Below are positions 16,762 through 24,189 of a DNA stretch of 32,067 nt, piece after piece. The position numbers and the translations under genes were made by a program. Numbering within the stretch: the stretch's first letter is position 1; each line of letters begins with the position of its first letter. Source of the DNA: an uncultured bacterium (GTDB lineage Bacteria > Acidobacteriota > Thermoanaerobaculia > Multivoradales > J023); the NCBI GenBank assembly GCA_937948815.1, contig CALFAM010000026.1:1-32067 (forward strand), given 5' to 3'. The notes under the pieces were generated by a model. It worked only from the letters and a program-made list of their open reading frames with translations, did not search any database and had not been told where the DNA came from.

Positions 16762-16970
16762 GTCGTTGCGGGCCCAGCGCGCGTCGAGCTCACCGGCCGA
16801 ATTCACGCGGCTGAGGCCTGCTTCAGGTCGCGACATGGATGCCAAAGGCCATAAGATGGTTTGGCTGCGATGAACGACTTCGCAACTGGGCGGGCGGGCA
16901 GGACACTGCGCCAGGAAACTGGTGCCCCTACACCATCACGATCCCTTCCCGACCGACGAAGGAGAGGTAC

Positions 16971-17591
16971 ATGGCAGAATTCCAATTGACGATCGAGCTG
17001 TCGGCCGACGACACCAAGACATTGAACAAAGCCGGGCAACAGGTCGCCTTGGCGAAGGATCTCACCACCAAGAGCGCACCACTCGTCCTCTGGATTTCGT
17101 TCTCACCGTTCGAGTCGAACCTGGTGACGTGGCGTGACGAGTACGGTCTCTTTGCCTCGCCAGATGACGTCAGCCCTCGAGGAACCATCCAACCGGCCTC
17201 TCGCCAACTGCCCGCCAAGCCCGAAACGATCTACCCCTTCGAAAACGGAGCCTTCGGCCGCTCCGAAGGCTCGATCCCGCGTGGTCAGTACGCCACCATC
17301 AACCGCGATTCCCGACTCTTGACCTTTGGCTTGGTCCAGACCGTGACCGGCGGCGGCAAGGAGCGTGTCGGGAGTCCGATCAATGCCGTGAAAGTGCACC
17401 CCCAGATGCAGGCGGTGTTCCAGCCGATCGAAACAGTCTTCGTCTTCCTCCAAAAGGGTTCGGAAGGCGGCATCGTCAACGCCGTCGAGCGGAGTGACGC
17501 CTTGAAGATTCCCTTCTCGACAGCAAACCCTGACCAAACCATCCACTACGATGGGACCGAGGGGCGATTCATCCCCGGCCCATTGCGCTAG
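16971..17591 (+). CDS. Unrecognised 206-aa beta-rich protein, apparently cytoplasmic
   Basis: I do not recognise this family. The ATG at 16971 follows AAGGAG at a normal 7-base spacing, and extra upstream codons in frame do not look coding. The protein has no signal peptide, membrane segment or Cys. It opens with MAEFQLTIELSADDTKTLNKAGQQVALAKD and alternates short hydrophobic strands with Gly/Pro/Asn turns (LVLWISFSPFESNLVTWRDEYGLFAS, TIYPFENGAFG, LLTFGLVQTV, VFVFLQKG), suggesting an all-beta fold. It stands in its own transcription unit, 209 bases after the bPH2 pair and 162 before the next start. Homologue searching or structure prediction would be the way to name it. Confidence 0.72.
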   Translation: MAEFQLTIELSADDTKTLNKAGQQVALAKDLTTKSAPLVLWISFSPFESNLVTWRDEYGLFASPDDVSPRGTIQPASRQLPAKPETIYPFENGAFGRSEGSIPRGQYATINRDSRLLTFGLVQTVTGGGKERVGSPINAVKVHPQMQAVFQPIETVFVFLQKGSEGGIVNAVERSDALKIPFSTANPDQTIHYDGTEGRFIPGPLR

Positions 17592-17753
17592 GCACCCATG
17601 GCCTGCCGTGGCCTGGCAGCAAATCGAGGGTCCAAGCCACTGATTGCCGAAACAGCCCTGGTACGACATGCGATCCGTAAGGCTGCGCGACGTATATTCC
17701 GCCAGAGTCATTCACTGAAGTGAGTCGCAACGGTGGTCAAGAAGGTTGAACCC

Positions 17754-18056
17754 ATGAGTCGAAACAACATGCTTGCTGGCTATGGTCTCGAGCATCCGAC
17801 TGCAGAAAGAAGCCTGGCATCGCTCGAGCGCATGGTCGGCTCTGTCGAGGCAGAGGCACGCTGGAGTGAAGCCTGCCAGGCTGCCCAGGTCACCTGGCCG
17901 GCGCCCAGCCTCGACCTTGCTCAGCTTACTCGGGTGGCAAATCAGCTCTGTGCCGAGCCCGACCTGGTAAGCGTCATCGGGCGCTCACTGCTGGTTCGGA
18001 TCACGACCTACAAGAGCATCCAGCGCCGCTTGGAATCTGGAGGAAAGGGCTCATGA
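17754..18056 (+). CDS. Small 100-aa helical protein coupled to a GAF protein
   Basis: I choose the ATG at 17754, preceded by AGAAGG, over an in-frame GTG at 17733. The 100-aa product is soluble and helical: a stretch ERSLASLERMVGSVEAEARW at about 19-38, then WPAPSLDLAQLTRVANQLCAEPDLVSVIGRSLLVRITTYKSIQRRL. The WPAPSLDLAQLTRVANQL part could be a second helix bundle that binds a partner. No enzyme motif is visible. The stop overlaps the GAF gene start as ATGA, so it is translationally coupled and likely works with the GAF protein. Confidence 0.75.
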   Translation: MSRNNMLAGYGLEHPTAERSLASLERMVGSVEAEARWSEACQAAQVTWPAPSLDLAQLTRVANQLCAEPDLVSVIGRSLLVRITTYKSIQRRLESGGKGS

Positions 18057-18574
18057 GTCAGTCCCCAGCAAACCCAGCAGACGTGCAGCGAGAGCGCGAG
18101 CGCCTGGAAGAAATCGCCTCACTGGACCTCTTCTCGGACGGCGTCGCACAGCTTCTCGAGGATCTCACTGCGACGGCGGCACGGGAGCTCGGAATGCCGA
18201 TCTCGCTGATCAGCGTCGTGCTCGACGAGGCCCAGCAATTCGCTGCCTCTCACGGCCTCGAAGGATGGTTGGCGGAGGCTGGAGGCACTCCCGTGGAGTG
18301 GGCATTCTGCCGGTTTGCCGTGCGCTCGGAAGAGACCTTCGTGGTCGAAGACGCCACCCAACACCCTTTGGTCGTCGACAATCCCTTGGTCCGGCAAGAT
18401 GGCATTCGCTGCTACGCGGGCATTCCGTTGATGACTTCGAAAGGCTATGCGCTCGGAACGCTTTGCGTGGTCGGCACGGAGCCACGAACCTTCAGCGAGC
18501 AAGACATTGCGCGGCTCGAGCACCTCGCCGCCGAGGCTGTCGAACGTATCGAGCAAAGGCGTCTCAACGCCTGA
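18053..18574 (+). CDS. Stand-alone GAF-domain protein
   Basis: GAF domains bind small ligands such as cyclic nucleotides, haem or bilins. The 173-aa product is one GAF domain flanked by short helices: RERERLEEIASLDLFSDGVAQLLEDLTATAARELGMPISLISVVLDEAQQFAASHGL, then FCRFAVRSEETFVVEDATQHPLVVDNPLV, then IRCYAGIPLMTSKGYALGTLCVVGTEPRTFSEQD. This is the pattern seen in GAF domains N-terminal to histidine kinases and diguanylate cyclases, but no output domain follows. The C-terminal helix ends at the stop. It probably signals through another protein; the coupled 100-aa protein is the obvious candidate. Its stop is 48 bases before the convergent response-regulator stop. Confidence 0.88.
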   Translation: MSQSPANPADVQRERERLEEIASLDLFSDGVAQLLEDLTATAARELGMPISLISVVLDEAQQFAASHGLEGWLAEAGGTPVEWAFCRFAVRSEETFVVEDATQHPLVVDNPLVRQDGIRCYAGIPLMTSKGYALGTLCVVGTEPRTFSEQDIARLEHLAAEAVERIEQRRLNA

Positions 18575-18586
18575 GCGCACTCGATT

Positions 18587-18605
18587 CGCAGAAGCAGAGA
18601 CTGCG
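18587..18605. terminator. Weak hairpin between the GAF gene and the convergent response regulator
   Basis: CGCAG (18587-18591) and CTGCG (18601-18605) can form a 5-bp stem with a 9-base loop in the 48 bases between two convergent stops. No T-run. Low confidence. Confidence 0.25.
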
Positions 18606-18622
18606 TCGCAAGATACGGCCGA

Positions 18623-19324
18623 TCAGCCGACAAATTTGTAGCCGAATCCGCGCACGGTCAGCAGGAACTGCGGACGAGACGGCGCGACTTCGAGCCGCTG
18701 GCGGAGCCAGGCGATGTGAACGTCCACCGTGCGCTCGGCCGGCATGGCATCCGGGCGCCACACGGCGTCGAGGAGCTGGTCGCGGCTCAACGCCTCACCT
18801 CGACGATGGATCATGTAGCGCAGCAGCTCGAACATGCGCGCGGAGAGATGCACCTCTTCGCCACCGCGCAACACCTCGATTTCGCGAAAGCGAACTTCGA
18901 CGTCACCAAAGCGAAAGGGATCGGGAACAGCCAGCACGCCGCGTGTCGTCTTCACCGGATCCGCGCGCCGCAGCAAGGCTTCGATGCGCGCCAGCAACTC
19001 GATGGTCTCGAACGGCTTGGTGAGATAGTCGTCAGCACCGGTGCGCAGCCCGACCACTTTATCGACTACATCGCCCAAGGCTGTGAGCATCAAGATGGGC
19101 GTGGCAACCCCGCGACGACGAAGCTCCTGGCACACGGCCAAGCCATCCTGTCCCGGCAGCAAGATGTCGAGAATGATCAGGTCGAAGCTCTCGCGTAGCA
19201 CCCGGACGACTGCGGACGGCCCGGTGACTGCGACCTCTACATCGTAGCCCGAGGCGAGTAGGCGGTCGCGAATCATGACGACCATGCCACGCTCGTCTTC
19301 GACCAGCAGAATTCGCCGTTTCAC
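18623..19324 (-). CDS. OmpR/PhoB-family response regulator
   Basis: This is the output half of the two-component system with the kinase gene upstream. I choose the GTG at 19324: it overlaps the kinase stop as GTGA, has GGGAG upstream, and gives MKRRILLVEDE at the start of the receiver, whereas the TTG at 19336 adds four residues. The 233-aa product has a complete receiver domain (acidic pair Glu9-Asp10, phospho-acceptor Asp53, Thr81, Lys103). A winged-helix DNA-binding domain of the Trans_reg_C type fills about 135-233, with LSARMFELLRYMIHRRGEALSRDQLLDAVW, RTVDVHIAWLRQRLE and VRGFGYKFVG. Likely targets include its own operon or the divergent lipoprotein. Confidence 0.95.
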   Translation of the reverse strand: MKRRILLVEDERGMVVMIRDRLLASGYDVEVAVTGPSAVVRVLRESFDLIILDILLPGQDGLAVCQELRRRGVATPILMLTALGDVVDKVVGLRTGADDYLTKPFETIELLARIEALLRRADPVKTTRGVLAVPDPFRFGDVEVRFREIEVLRGGEEVHLSARMFELLRYMIHRRGEALSRDQLLDAVWRPDAMPAERTVDVHIAWLRQRLEVAPSRPQFLLTVRGFGYKFVG

Positions 19325-21096
19325 GACGGCTCCCAATGCGGAAAGTGAAGCGTGAAGCGACTGCCCACGCCGAGCTCGGAATCGACCGAGACTCGGCCGC
19401 CGTGCGCCTCGACCACGTCCCGAACCAAGGCGAGACCGAGACCACTGCCCTCGACCAGCTCTTCCTGGGCCCGGCGACCACGAAAAAAGGGTTCGAAGAG
19501 GCGGGGGCGATCCGCGGGCTCGATGCCCGGGCCGCGGTCCTCCACCGAAATGCGCACCTCGCTGCAGCCGGATTCGGCGACGGTCTCGACCGACACGCGG
19601 AGCCAGCGCGACGCGCGACCGTACTTCAGGGCATTGGAAATCAGGTTGAGGAGTGCTGATTGAAAAGCATGGCCATTACCGAGAATCGTTGCCGGTACTG
19701 GACTGATCGCTTTTTCGACCGCGAACGCAGACTGTTCGCACTGCCGGCTGGTTCGGCGCAGAACCTCTTCCACTTGCTGCGTGACTTCCAACGGCGTCAT
19801 CGTCATCCGCGGCACGGGAGCACTCTTGCGCGCCAGATGCAGCACGTTTTCGACCATGTCGCGAAGGCGCTGCGTCTCGTCCTGAATCACACGGCCGTAC
19901 TCCTCGAGCTGAGCCTTCTCGTCGACCAGAGAGTCCGCAAGGTTGTCTCCCGCTGCGCTCAACACGGCCAGCGGCGTTCGCAGCTCGTGGGAGACACTCG
20001 CCACGAAGGCCATTTGCTGCTGTGCGAGTCGCTGCGCGTAGCGCGCGAGGCCGACAATCAACACGACGGCAGCACAGATCAGCCCCAGGACGACGAACGA
20101 GATCCGCACAGACCGCATGCGGGCAGCCTGCACCTGATCCCCGAACGAAGCGCCGCTTCTGCGCAGAAAGAGCTGCCAATGACCGGAATAGTAGTGTTGG
20201 GCCCAATGATCGCGAAACCAGAGGTGATCGTCAGGATTGGGGGGATCATCCCAGTTGGTAAGTGCCTCGGCACCTCGACTCGGGCGCAGGGCCACCCGCG
20301 GAAGCTCTTCGCCATCGGTCCCGGCGTCGAGCAGCCCGACGGCGAACTCGCTGAACTGAAAATCGTCAAACGAGCTTCCCGGCGGACGGGCGAACACAAT
20401 CTCGTGGTTGACGCTGTCCCGCACGATCAACTCGATTGGCTCGAAATTGGGCTGCGCAAAGAAAATTGATAGCAGCTCGGGGAAAAATCTTTCCCACAGA
20501 TACGTAGCATCCAGCTTGAGCACGAGCCAGGTGGTGCCCGTCTCTCCGACCGGACTCGGCGACCACTCGCCCCCATGCGTTGGCACCAGGATGGCTGGAA
20601 CCGCGCTCACGACACGCACGGCCGTGCCATCACGCGGGCCGAGCAATGTGCGCCCAACGTTTGTTGGGGCACTCAGATAGCGCTGCACTGCACCGAGCTC
20701 GGAAGGCCAGGTCATCCGTACGAAGCGCGCGCCACCCGCGTCGAATCGTTCGAGCGTCGGCACCCCCTCCTTGGATTGTTCGATCAGAAAGACATCTTCG
20801 AGAAGCGCCGGCCAGCGAGTTGCCTGCTGCCAAATCGCAAGCCGTCCTTCGAGCTGGGCGGCAACCTGCTCTCGACCGCCAGACGTGTCACGAAAGAGCG
20901 CTTCCAGGCGCTCCATCTCGTCGTCGAAGGTGGTCTTGAGACGAAAGGTCGACATGCCGATCACCGACCGCAGGCGAACGTGCTCAGAGTTCTCCATGCT
21001 GTAGAGCCAGCGCCAGTGCTGCGTGGCGACATAGCCAATCGCCACGCTCGCAGCCGCCAGCAGCAGCACCGTCGCCCACCAGAGCTTCGTCTTCAT
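19321..21096 (-). CDS. Transmembrane sensor histidine kinase
   Basis: The 591-aa kinase has a membrane segment near residues 5-24, a periplasmic sensor of about 310 residues with no family I recognise, and a second membrane segment near 335-358 (ISFVVLGLICAAVVLIVGLA). The phospho-acceptor is His370 in ASVSHELRTPLAV. The catalytic domain shows NLISNALKYGRASR, SVEDRGPGIEPADR, LFEPFFRG and GSGLGLALVRDVVEAHGG. All core catalytic motifs are intact. There is little cytoplasmic linker between the second membrane segment and the His box, so no HAMP domain. The stop overlaps the regulator start, so the pair forms an operon. The upstream divergent gene is a lipoprotein. Confidence 0.95.
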   Translation of the reverse strand: MKTKLWWATVLLLAAASVAIGYVATQHWRWLYSMENSEHVRLRSVIGMSTFRLKTTFDDEMERLEALFRDTSGGREQVAAQLEGRLAIWQQATRWPALLEDVFLIEQSKEGVPTLERFDAGGARFVRMTWPSELGAVQRYLSAPTNVGRTLLGPRDGTAVRVVSAVPAILVPTHGGEWSPSPVGETGTTWLVLKLDATYLWERFFPELLSIFFAQPNFEPIELIVRDSVNHEIVFARPPGSSFDDFQFSEFAVGLLDAGTDGEELPRVALRPSRGAEALTNWDDPPNPDDHLWFRDHWAQHYYSGHWQLFLRRSGASFGDQVQAARMRSVRISFVVLGLICAAVVLIVGLARYAQRLAQQQMAFVASVSHELRTPLAVLSAAGDNLADSLVDEKAQLEEYGRVIQDETQRLRDMVENVLHLARKSAPVPRMTMTPLEVTQQVEEVLRRTSRQCEQSAFAVEKAISPVPATILGNGHAFQSALLNLISNALKYGRASRWLRVSVETVAESGCSEVRISVEDRGPGIEPADRPRLFEPFFRGRRAQEELVEGSGLGLALVRDVVEAHGGRVSVDSELGVGSRFTLHFPHWEPS

Positions 21097-21139
21097 CGCG
21101 CGTCGATGATACCGCTCGCCGGGCCACAGGCAGCGAATG

Positions 21140-21177
21140 CTTAATGTTCATAACCAACTCTTAGTGAGGCCTTAGCC
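21140..21177. promoter_or_regulatory. AT-rich promoter region with CTTA direct repeats between kinase and lipoprotein
   Basis: In the divergent space 21097-21262, CTTAATG (21140), CTTAGTG (21160) and CTTAGCC (21171) recur in the same orientation with start-to-start steps of 20 and 11 bases, close to whole turns of the helix. Direct repeats on one face are typical of OmpR/PhoB-family sites. The segment is also the most AT-rich of the gap. This is a candidate binding site for the neighbouring regulator. Confidence 0.4.
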
Positions 21178-21262
21178 ACCCCATCCGTCTCCAAACATAG
21201 TGTCTTGCGCAAGCAGGTAGAGCGGAAACCTGACCCGCGAAGGCATTCAAGGAGACGTCACC

Positions 21263-21826
21263 ATGCGCGCATACACCTCGCCCGTCATCCCACTCGTATT
21301 CGTGTCGGTTCTGTGGCTCACAGCGTGCAGCGGCGGAGGCGGCAGCCCGACTGCGCCCGACATGCAAATGCCGCCCGGAACCATGCCAGGCTCGGCCAGC
21401 TTCGAGATCGTCGGCAGCGGCCAAGATCAAGTCGTCAGCTATGGTGGAGGCGGCAACCTCGTTTTCTGCTCACGAGACGCAGGCTGGGCCTCCCTCTTCA
21501 TCCGCTTTGCCGAGCAGAACGTCGGCAACGGTGGCGCCGGCCCCCATCTCGATATCGATCTCTGTGCCCATGCTGGCGGTGGCACCTTCAGCCCGAAGGA
21601 TCCGCGTGATCCGAGCTGTGGCGGCGCCAAGACCTGGGACATTTGGTGGCACGGCGCCGATGGCTCGGTCTTCACCAACCAGGCCTCGTCTCCCGGCTGC
21701 ACGTTGCAAATCTCGCAAAGCGCCCTGCGCCTGAGCGGCTCCTTCCAATGCCGCAGCCTGCTCGAAGACGGCGGTAGCCGAACCATCGACGTCGTCAACG
21801 GCTCCTTCGATTGCACGGAAACCTGA
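21263..21826 (+). CDS. Cys-rich exported lipoprotein of unknown function
   Basis: The ATG at 21263 has AAGGAG 8 bases upstream. The 187-aa product has a lipoprotein signal peptide ending in a lipobox (LTAC, Cys22), then a Gly/Ser/Pro-rich tether of about 25 residues. The mature domain (about 47-187) is Gly-rich and predicted beta, with six Cys after the lipid Cys (for example FCSRD, DLCAH, SCGG, GCTL, QCRS, DCTE), likely three disulfides in an oxidising compartment. I do not recognise the family. It is divergent from the HK/RR operon, which may regulate it. Confidence 0.82.
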   Translation: MRAYTSPVIPLVFVSVLWLTACSGGGGSPTAPDMQMPPGTMPGSASFEIVGSGQDQVVSYGGGGNLVFCSRDAGWASLFIRFAEQNVGNGGAGPHLDIDLCAHAGGGTFSPKDPRDPSCGGAKTWDIWWHGADGSVFTNQASSPGCTLQISQSALRLSGSFQCRSLLEDGGSRTIDVVNGSFDCTET

Positions 21827-21878
21827 CTCGGTCCCGCGACGCCTGGCCACGAAGAACGAGACCAGAAGCACTGTCGTC

Positions 21879-21890
21879 GCCTCGCGAGGC
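21879..21890. repeat. 12-bp perfect palindrome GCCTCGCGAGGC
   Basis: A perfect 12-bp palindrome in the 139-base gap between convergent genes. It has no loop, so it is a poor hairpin. Function unknown. Confidence 0.4.
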
Positions 21891-21925
21891 TGCTGCGCCG
21901 GCGGACGATCGAGCGGACCGGTGTC

Positions 21926-21955
21926 GTGCGAGGTCATCGGGCCAGAGCCTCGCAC
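21926..21955. terminator. Perfect 8-bp hairpin between convergent lipoprotein and triple-RidA genes
   Basis: GTGCGAGG (21926-21933) and CCTCGCAC (21948-21955) pair perfectly across 14 bases. It lies 10 bases past the RidA stop and about 100 bases past the lipoprotein stop, with no T-run on either side. It most likely ends the minus-strand operon, perhaps with Rho. Confidence 0.5.
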
Positions 21956-21965
21956 TCACCTCCGC

Positions 21966-23195
21966 TCAGTCTTCGGCCTTCTTTCCACGCACCGCGATCA
22001 TTGCGATCTCCACCTTGGCATCTGGACTCATCAGCCGGCTGGCGACCGTCGCGCGGGCGGGTGGTGGCACGGGCAGGTGCTTGCGATAAACCAGATTCAT
22101 GACGTCGTAGTGCCGAATGTCGTCGACCCACACTTCGGAAGAGACGACATCCGCGAACGTCATTCCGGCCTTCTCGAGATGCGCCGCAAGGCGATCGAGC
22201 ACGACGCCCGTCTGTTCTCCGACGTCATGCGAATAGCCGTTGGGCCCGCGGCCGACGAAGCCGGAGAGCACCAAGGTGTCGCCCACCTGCAGGGCGGGCG
22301 AGAACGGCGTATTGCCATCGGGGTTGAGCGTGACAACCTTCTTCTCACCGCGCATCGCATTGCATTGCAGCATCACGCGAAAGCGCGCTTGGATTCCGGT
22401 GGCGCGAATGGTTGCGCGGGTCGGCGGTACCTTGTCCCCGAACGCTTCGCGCCAGCCTTCGTTCATGGCACCAAATTCACGGGCATCGCTGAGATAGACC
22501 CGGCAGCTCACCAGACTTTCGAGGTCCAAGCCCCCACTCGCAAGCACGCTATGGATGTTGGCCAACGCCAGCTTGGTCTCTTCACGGACGTTCGCGCCTT
22601 GTTTGCCGCTCGCAAAGTCGGTGCCCGCTTGCGCACTGACGAAGACGTGGCCACCGGCTTCCACCGCCCAGGAGTAGCCGGTCGAGGGCACGGGCCACCC
22701 TTCCGGCCTCAGCTCCTTGACCTCGACACCGGGCCGCGCTGCGACCGCTGCAATCTCGACGATGGCGCCCGGAAGGGCGATATCCGCCTGCACAGAGGAA
22801 CGGGCTGGTGCGATCTTGATCTCCGCAGCGTCGGAATAGGCCGCAGCAACCACCGGCCCGACTTGTGGGTAGAAGCGTGCATCGGAGACGAAAACCGTCG
22901 TCGAGATCACATGGCTGCGATTCATGCCGGCGTCTTCGAGCACGGCATCGAGATTGGCGATCGCCTGCTCGGTCTGGGCCTTGGCACCCTCCTGCAACTC
23001 CAGCGTCCCCGGCTTGTTACCGAGGGCGCCGGCCAGGTGCAGCAATGGCCCGGCGAGCACGCCGCCGGAAAACGGCAGGCCGTCGGCGCTCCCGGGCTGG
23101 ATCACGCGGATCGCGTCAGCCTCCCCCTGGGCCTGAACCGGACCGAGTGGAAAGACGAGTAGAACGAACGACAAAAGCGGAATGAGACTGCGCAT
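21966..23195 (-). CDS. Secreted protein with three tandem RidA (YjgF/YER057c/UK114) domains
   Basis: RidA proteins hydrolyse reactive enamine/imine intermediates as trimers of a single domain; this 409-aa product carries three copies in one chain, about residues 28-153, 163-285 and 288-403. A Sec signal peptide precedes them (core LSFVLLVFPLG, cleavage after about VQAQ). Each copy has the catalytic-type Arg: R132 in APARSSV, R260 in PPTRATI, R381 in PPARATV. The Glu found 15 residues on in RidA is present in copies 1 and 3 (E147, E396) but Met275 in copy 2. One chain could thus mimic the trimer. Start ATG at 23195 follows GGAGAG. It is last in an operon with the M1 and membrane genes. Confidence 0.92.
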   Translation of the reverse strand: MRSLIPLLSFVLLVFPLGPVQAQGEADAIRVIQPGSADGLPFSGGVLAGPLLHLAGALGNKPGTLELQEGAKAQTEQAIANLDAVLEDAGMNRSHVISTTVFVSDARFYPQVGPVVAAAYSDAAEIKIAPARSSVQADIALPGAIVEIAAVAARPGVEVKELRPEGWPVPSTGYSWAVEAGGHVFVSAQAGTDFASGKQGANVREETKLALANIHSVLASGGLDLESLVSCRVYLSDAREFGAMNEGWREAFGDKVPPTRATIRATGIQARFRVMLQCNAMRGEKKVVTLNPDGNTPFSPALQVGDTLVLSGFVGRGPNGYSHDVGEQTGVVLDRLAAHLEKAGMTFADVVSSEVWVDDIRHYDVMNLVYRKHLPVPPPARATVASRLMSPDAKVEIAMIAVRGKKAED

Positions 23196-23237
23196 GAAGA
23201 TCTCTCCGATGCGTTGATGGTTTGAGCGAAAGAGGGG

Positions 23238-24179
23238 TCAGAGCCCACCAGCGTCCTGGTAGACCTCCGCCTGGGCTCCGAGCAGGGCGAGCCGTAGGAA
23301 CAGGCGCCCAGCGACGAACAGCTGAGAGAGCACGAAGGCGAACAGCAAGCTGGCCGCGCCGGACTGCCCAGGACCAGGCGCAACGAGGGTATAGAGCCAC
23401 AGGAAGGCCAGACTCATCAGGGCCACCGCGAAGTAGACCGACAGCGTCCGTGCCGGGCGATTGGCGACGAAACGCATGCCCTGCCACACCGCGACGGGCG
23501 CCAGACGCGTGCCTTCCACCACCGTGGCGATCTTCGCGTAGTCGAACACCATGCGCGTGGCGTGCAGCAGGATCACGAAGGCGGTACCGAGAAACAGCAC
23601 CCGGTGAATCAGCTCGCGCTCGGTGCCGGCATCCTGGAACGACGCGTCGACCAAGCCGAATGCCCAGCCCCCGAGACGGTACAGAACCCAGTACACGAAT
23701 GCTGACATCAGACCGAGCACCAGAAAGCGGACAAAGTAGCCGCCAGCATCGGCAAAGAAGCCGCGTAAGGAGAACGCTGCCCGCGGCGGCCCCACCAGGC
23801 GGGCCACGACGCCGCCCTGGAGCAGGATCCAAACCAGGCCGAAGGCGATCAACACCCCGGCCAGGGCTCGATTCTCGCTCAGCAACCGGCCGCCGAACCA
23901 GGCATCGAGATTCTCGTAGACCGCGCCGGCGCCGGTTCGCTGTGGCGCGAAGAGCGCGGGAAAGCCGGTTCCATTTCGGTGGCTGTACTCCGCCATCCAT
24001 TCCATGTCGAAACCCTCGTCGAGGGTCTTGTGAAACCGGCTGGCGCCGACGTCGTTGCGAATCGCCTCACCGATCGCCAGTGCACCCGGCAGGGCGACGA
24101 GGGTGTTGGCCAACCACAAGAGAACAAGGAGCTTGGGGTCGGCGGCGCGGCGCAGACCGCGAAAGATCGGGCTGAGCAT
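23238..24179 (-). CDS. Polytopic inner-membrane protein of unknown function
   Basis: The 313-aa product has an N-terminal hydrophobic segment (about residues 16-35) and several later ones (for example about 106-122 LAGVLIAFGLVWILLQ, 150-172, 196-210, 248-266 VYFAVALMSLAFLWLY and 278-297), six in all by eye. A soluble loop of about 70 residues follows the first segment (GASRFHKTLDEGFDMEWMAEYSHRNGTGFPALFAP). No transporter or enzyme motif is recognised. The gene starts 10 bases after the M1 peptidase stop and ends 42 bases before the RidA start, so it lies in the middle of a three-gene operon and may support an exported or membrane process with them. Confidence 0.85.
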   Translation of the reverse strand: MLSPIFRGLRRAADPKLLVLLWLANTLVALPGALAIGEAIRNDVGASRFHKTLDEGFDMEWMAEYSHRNGTGFPALFAPQRTGAGAVYENLDAWFGGRLLSENRALAGVLIAFGLVWILLQGGVVARLVGPPRAAFSLRGFFADAGGYFVRFLVLGLMSAFVYWVLYRLGGWAFGLVDASFQDAGTERELIHRVLFLGTAFVILLHATRMVFDYAKIATVVEGTRLAPVAVWQGMRFVANRPARTLSVYFAVALMSLAFLWLYTLVAPGPGQSGAASLLFAFVLSQLFVAGRLFLRLALLGAQAEVYQDAGGL

Positions 24180-24189
24180 GGCAGCGACC

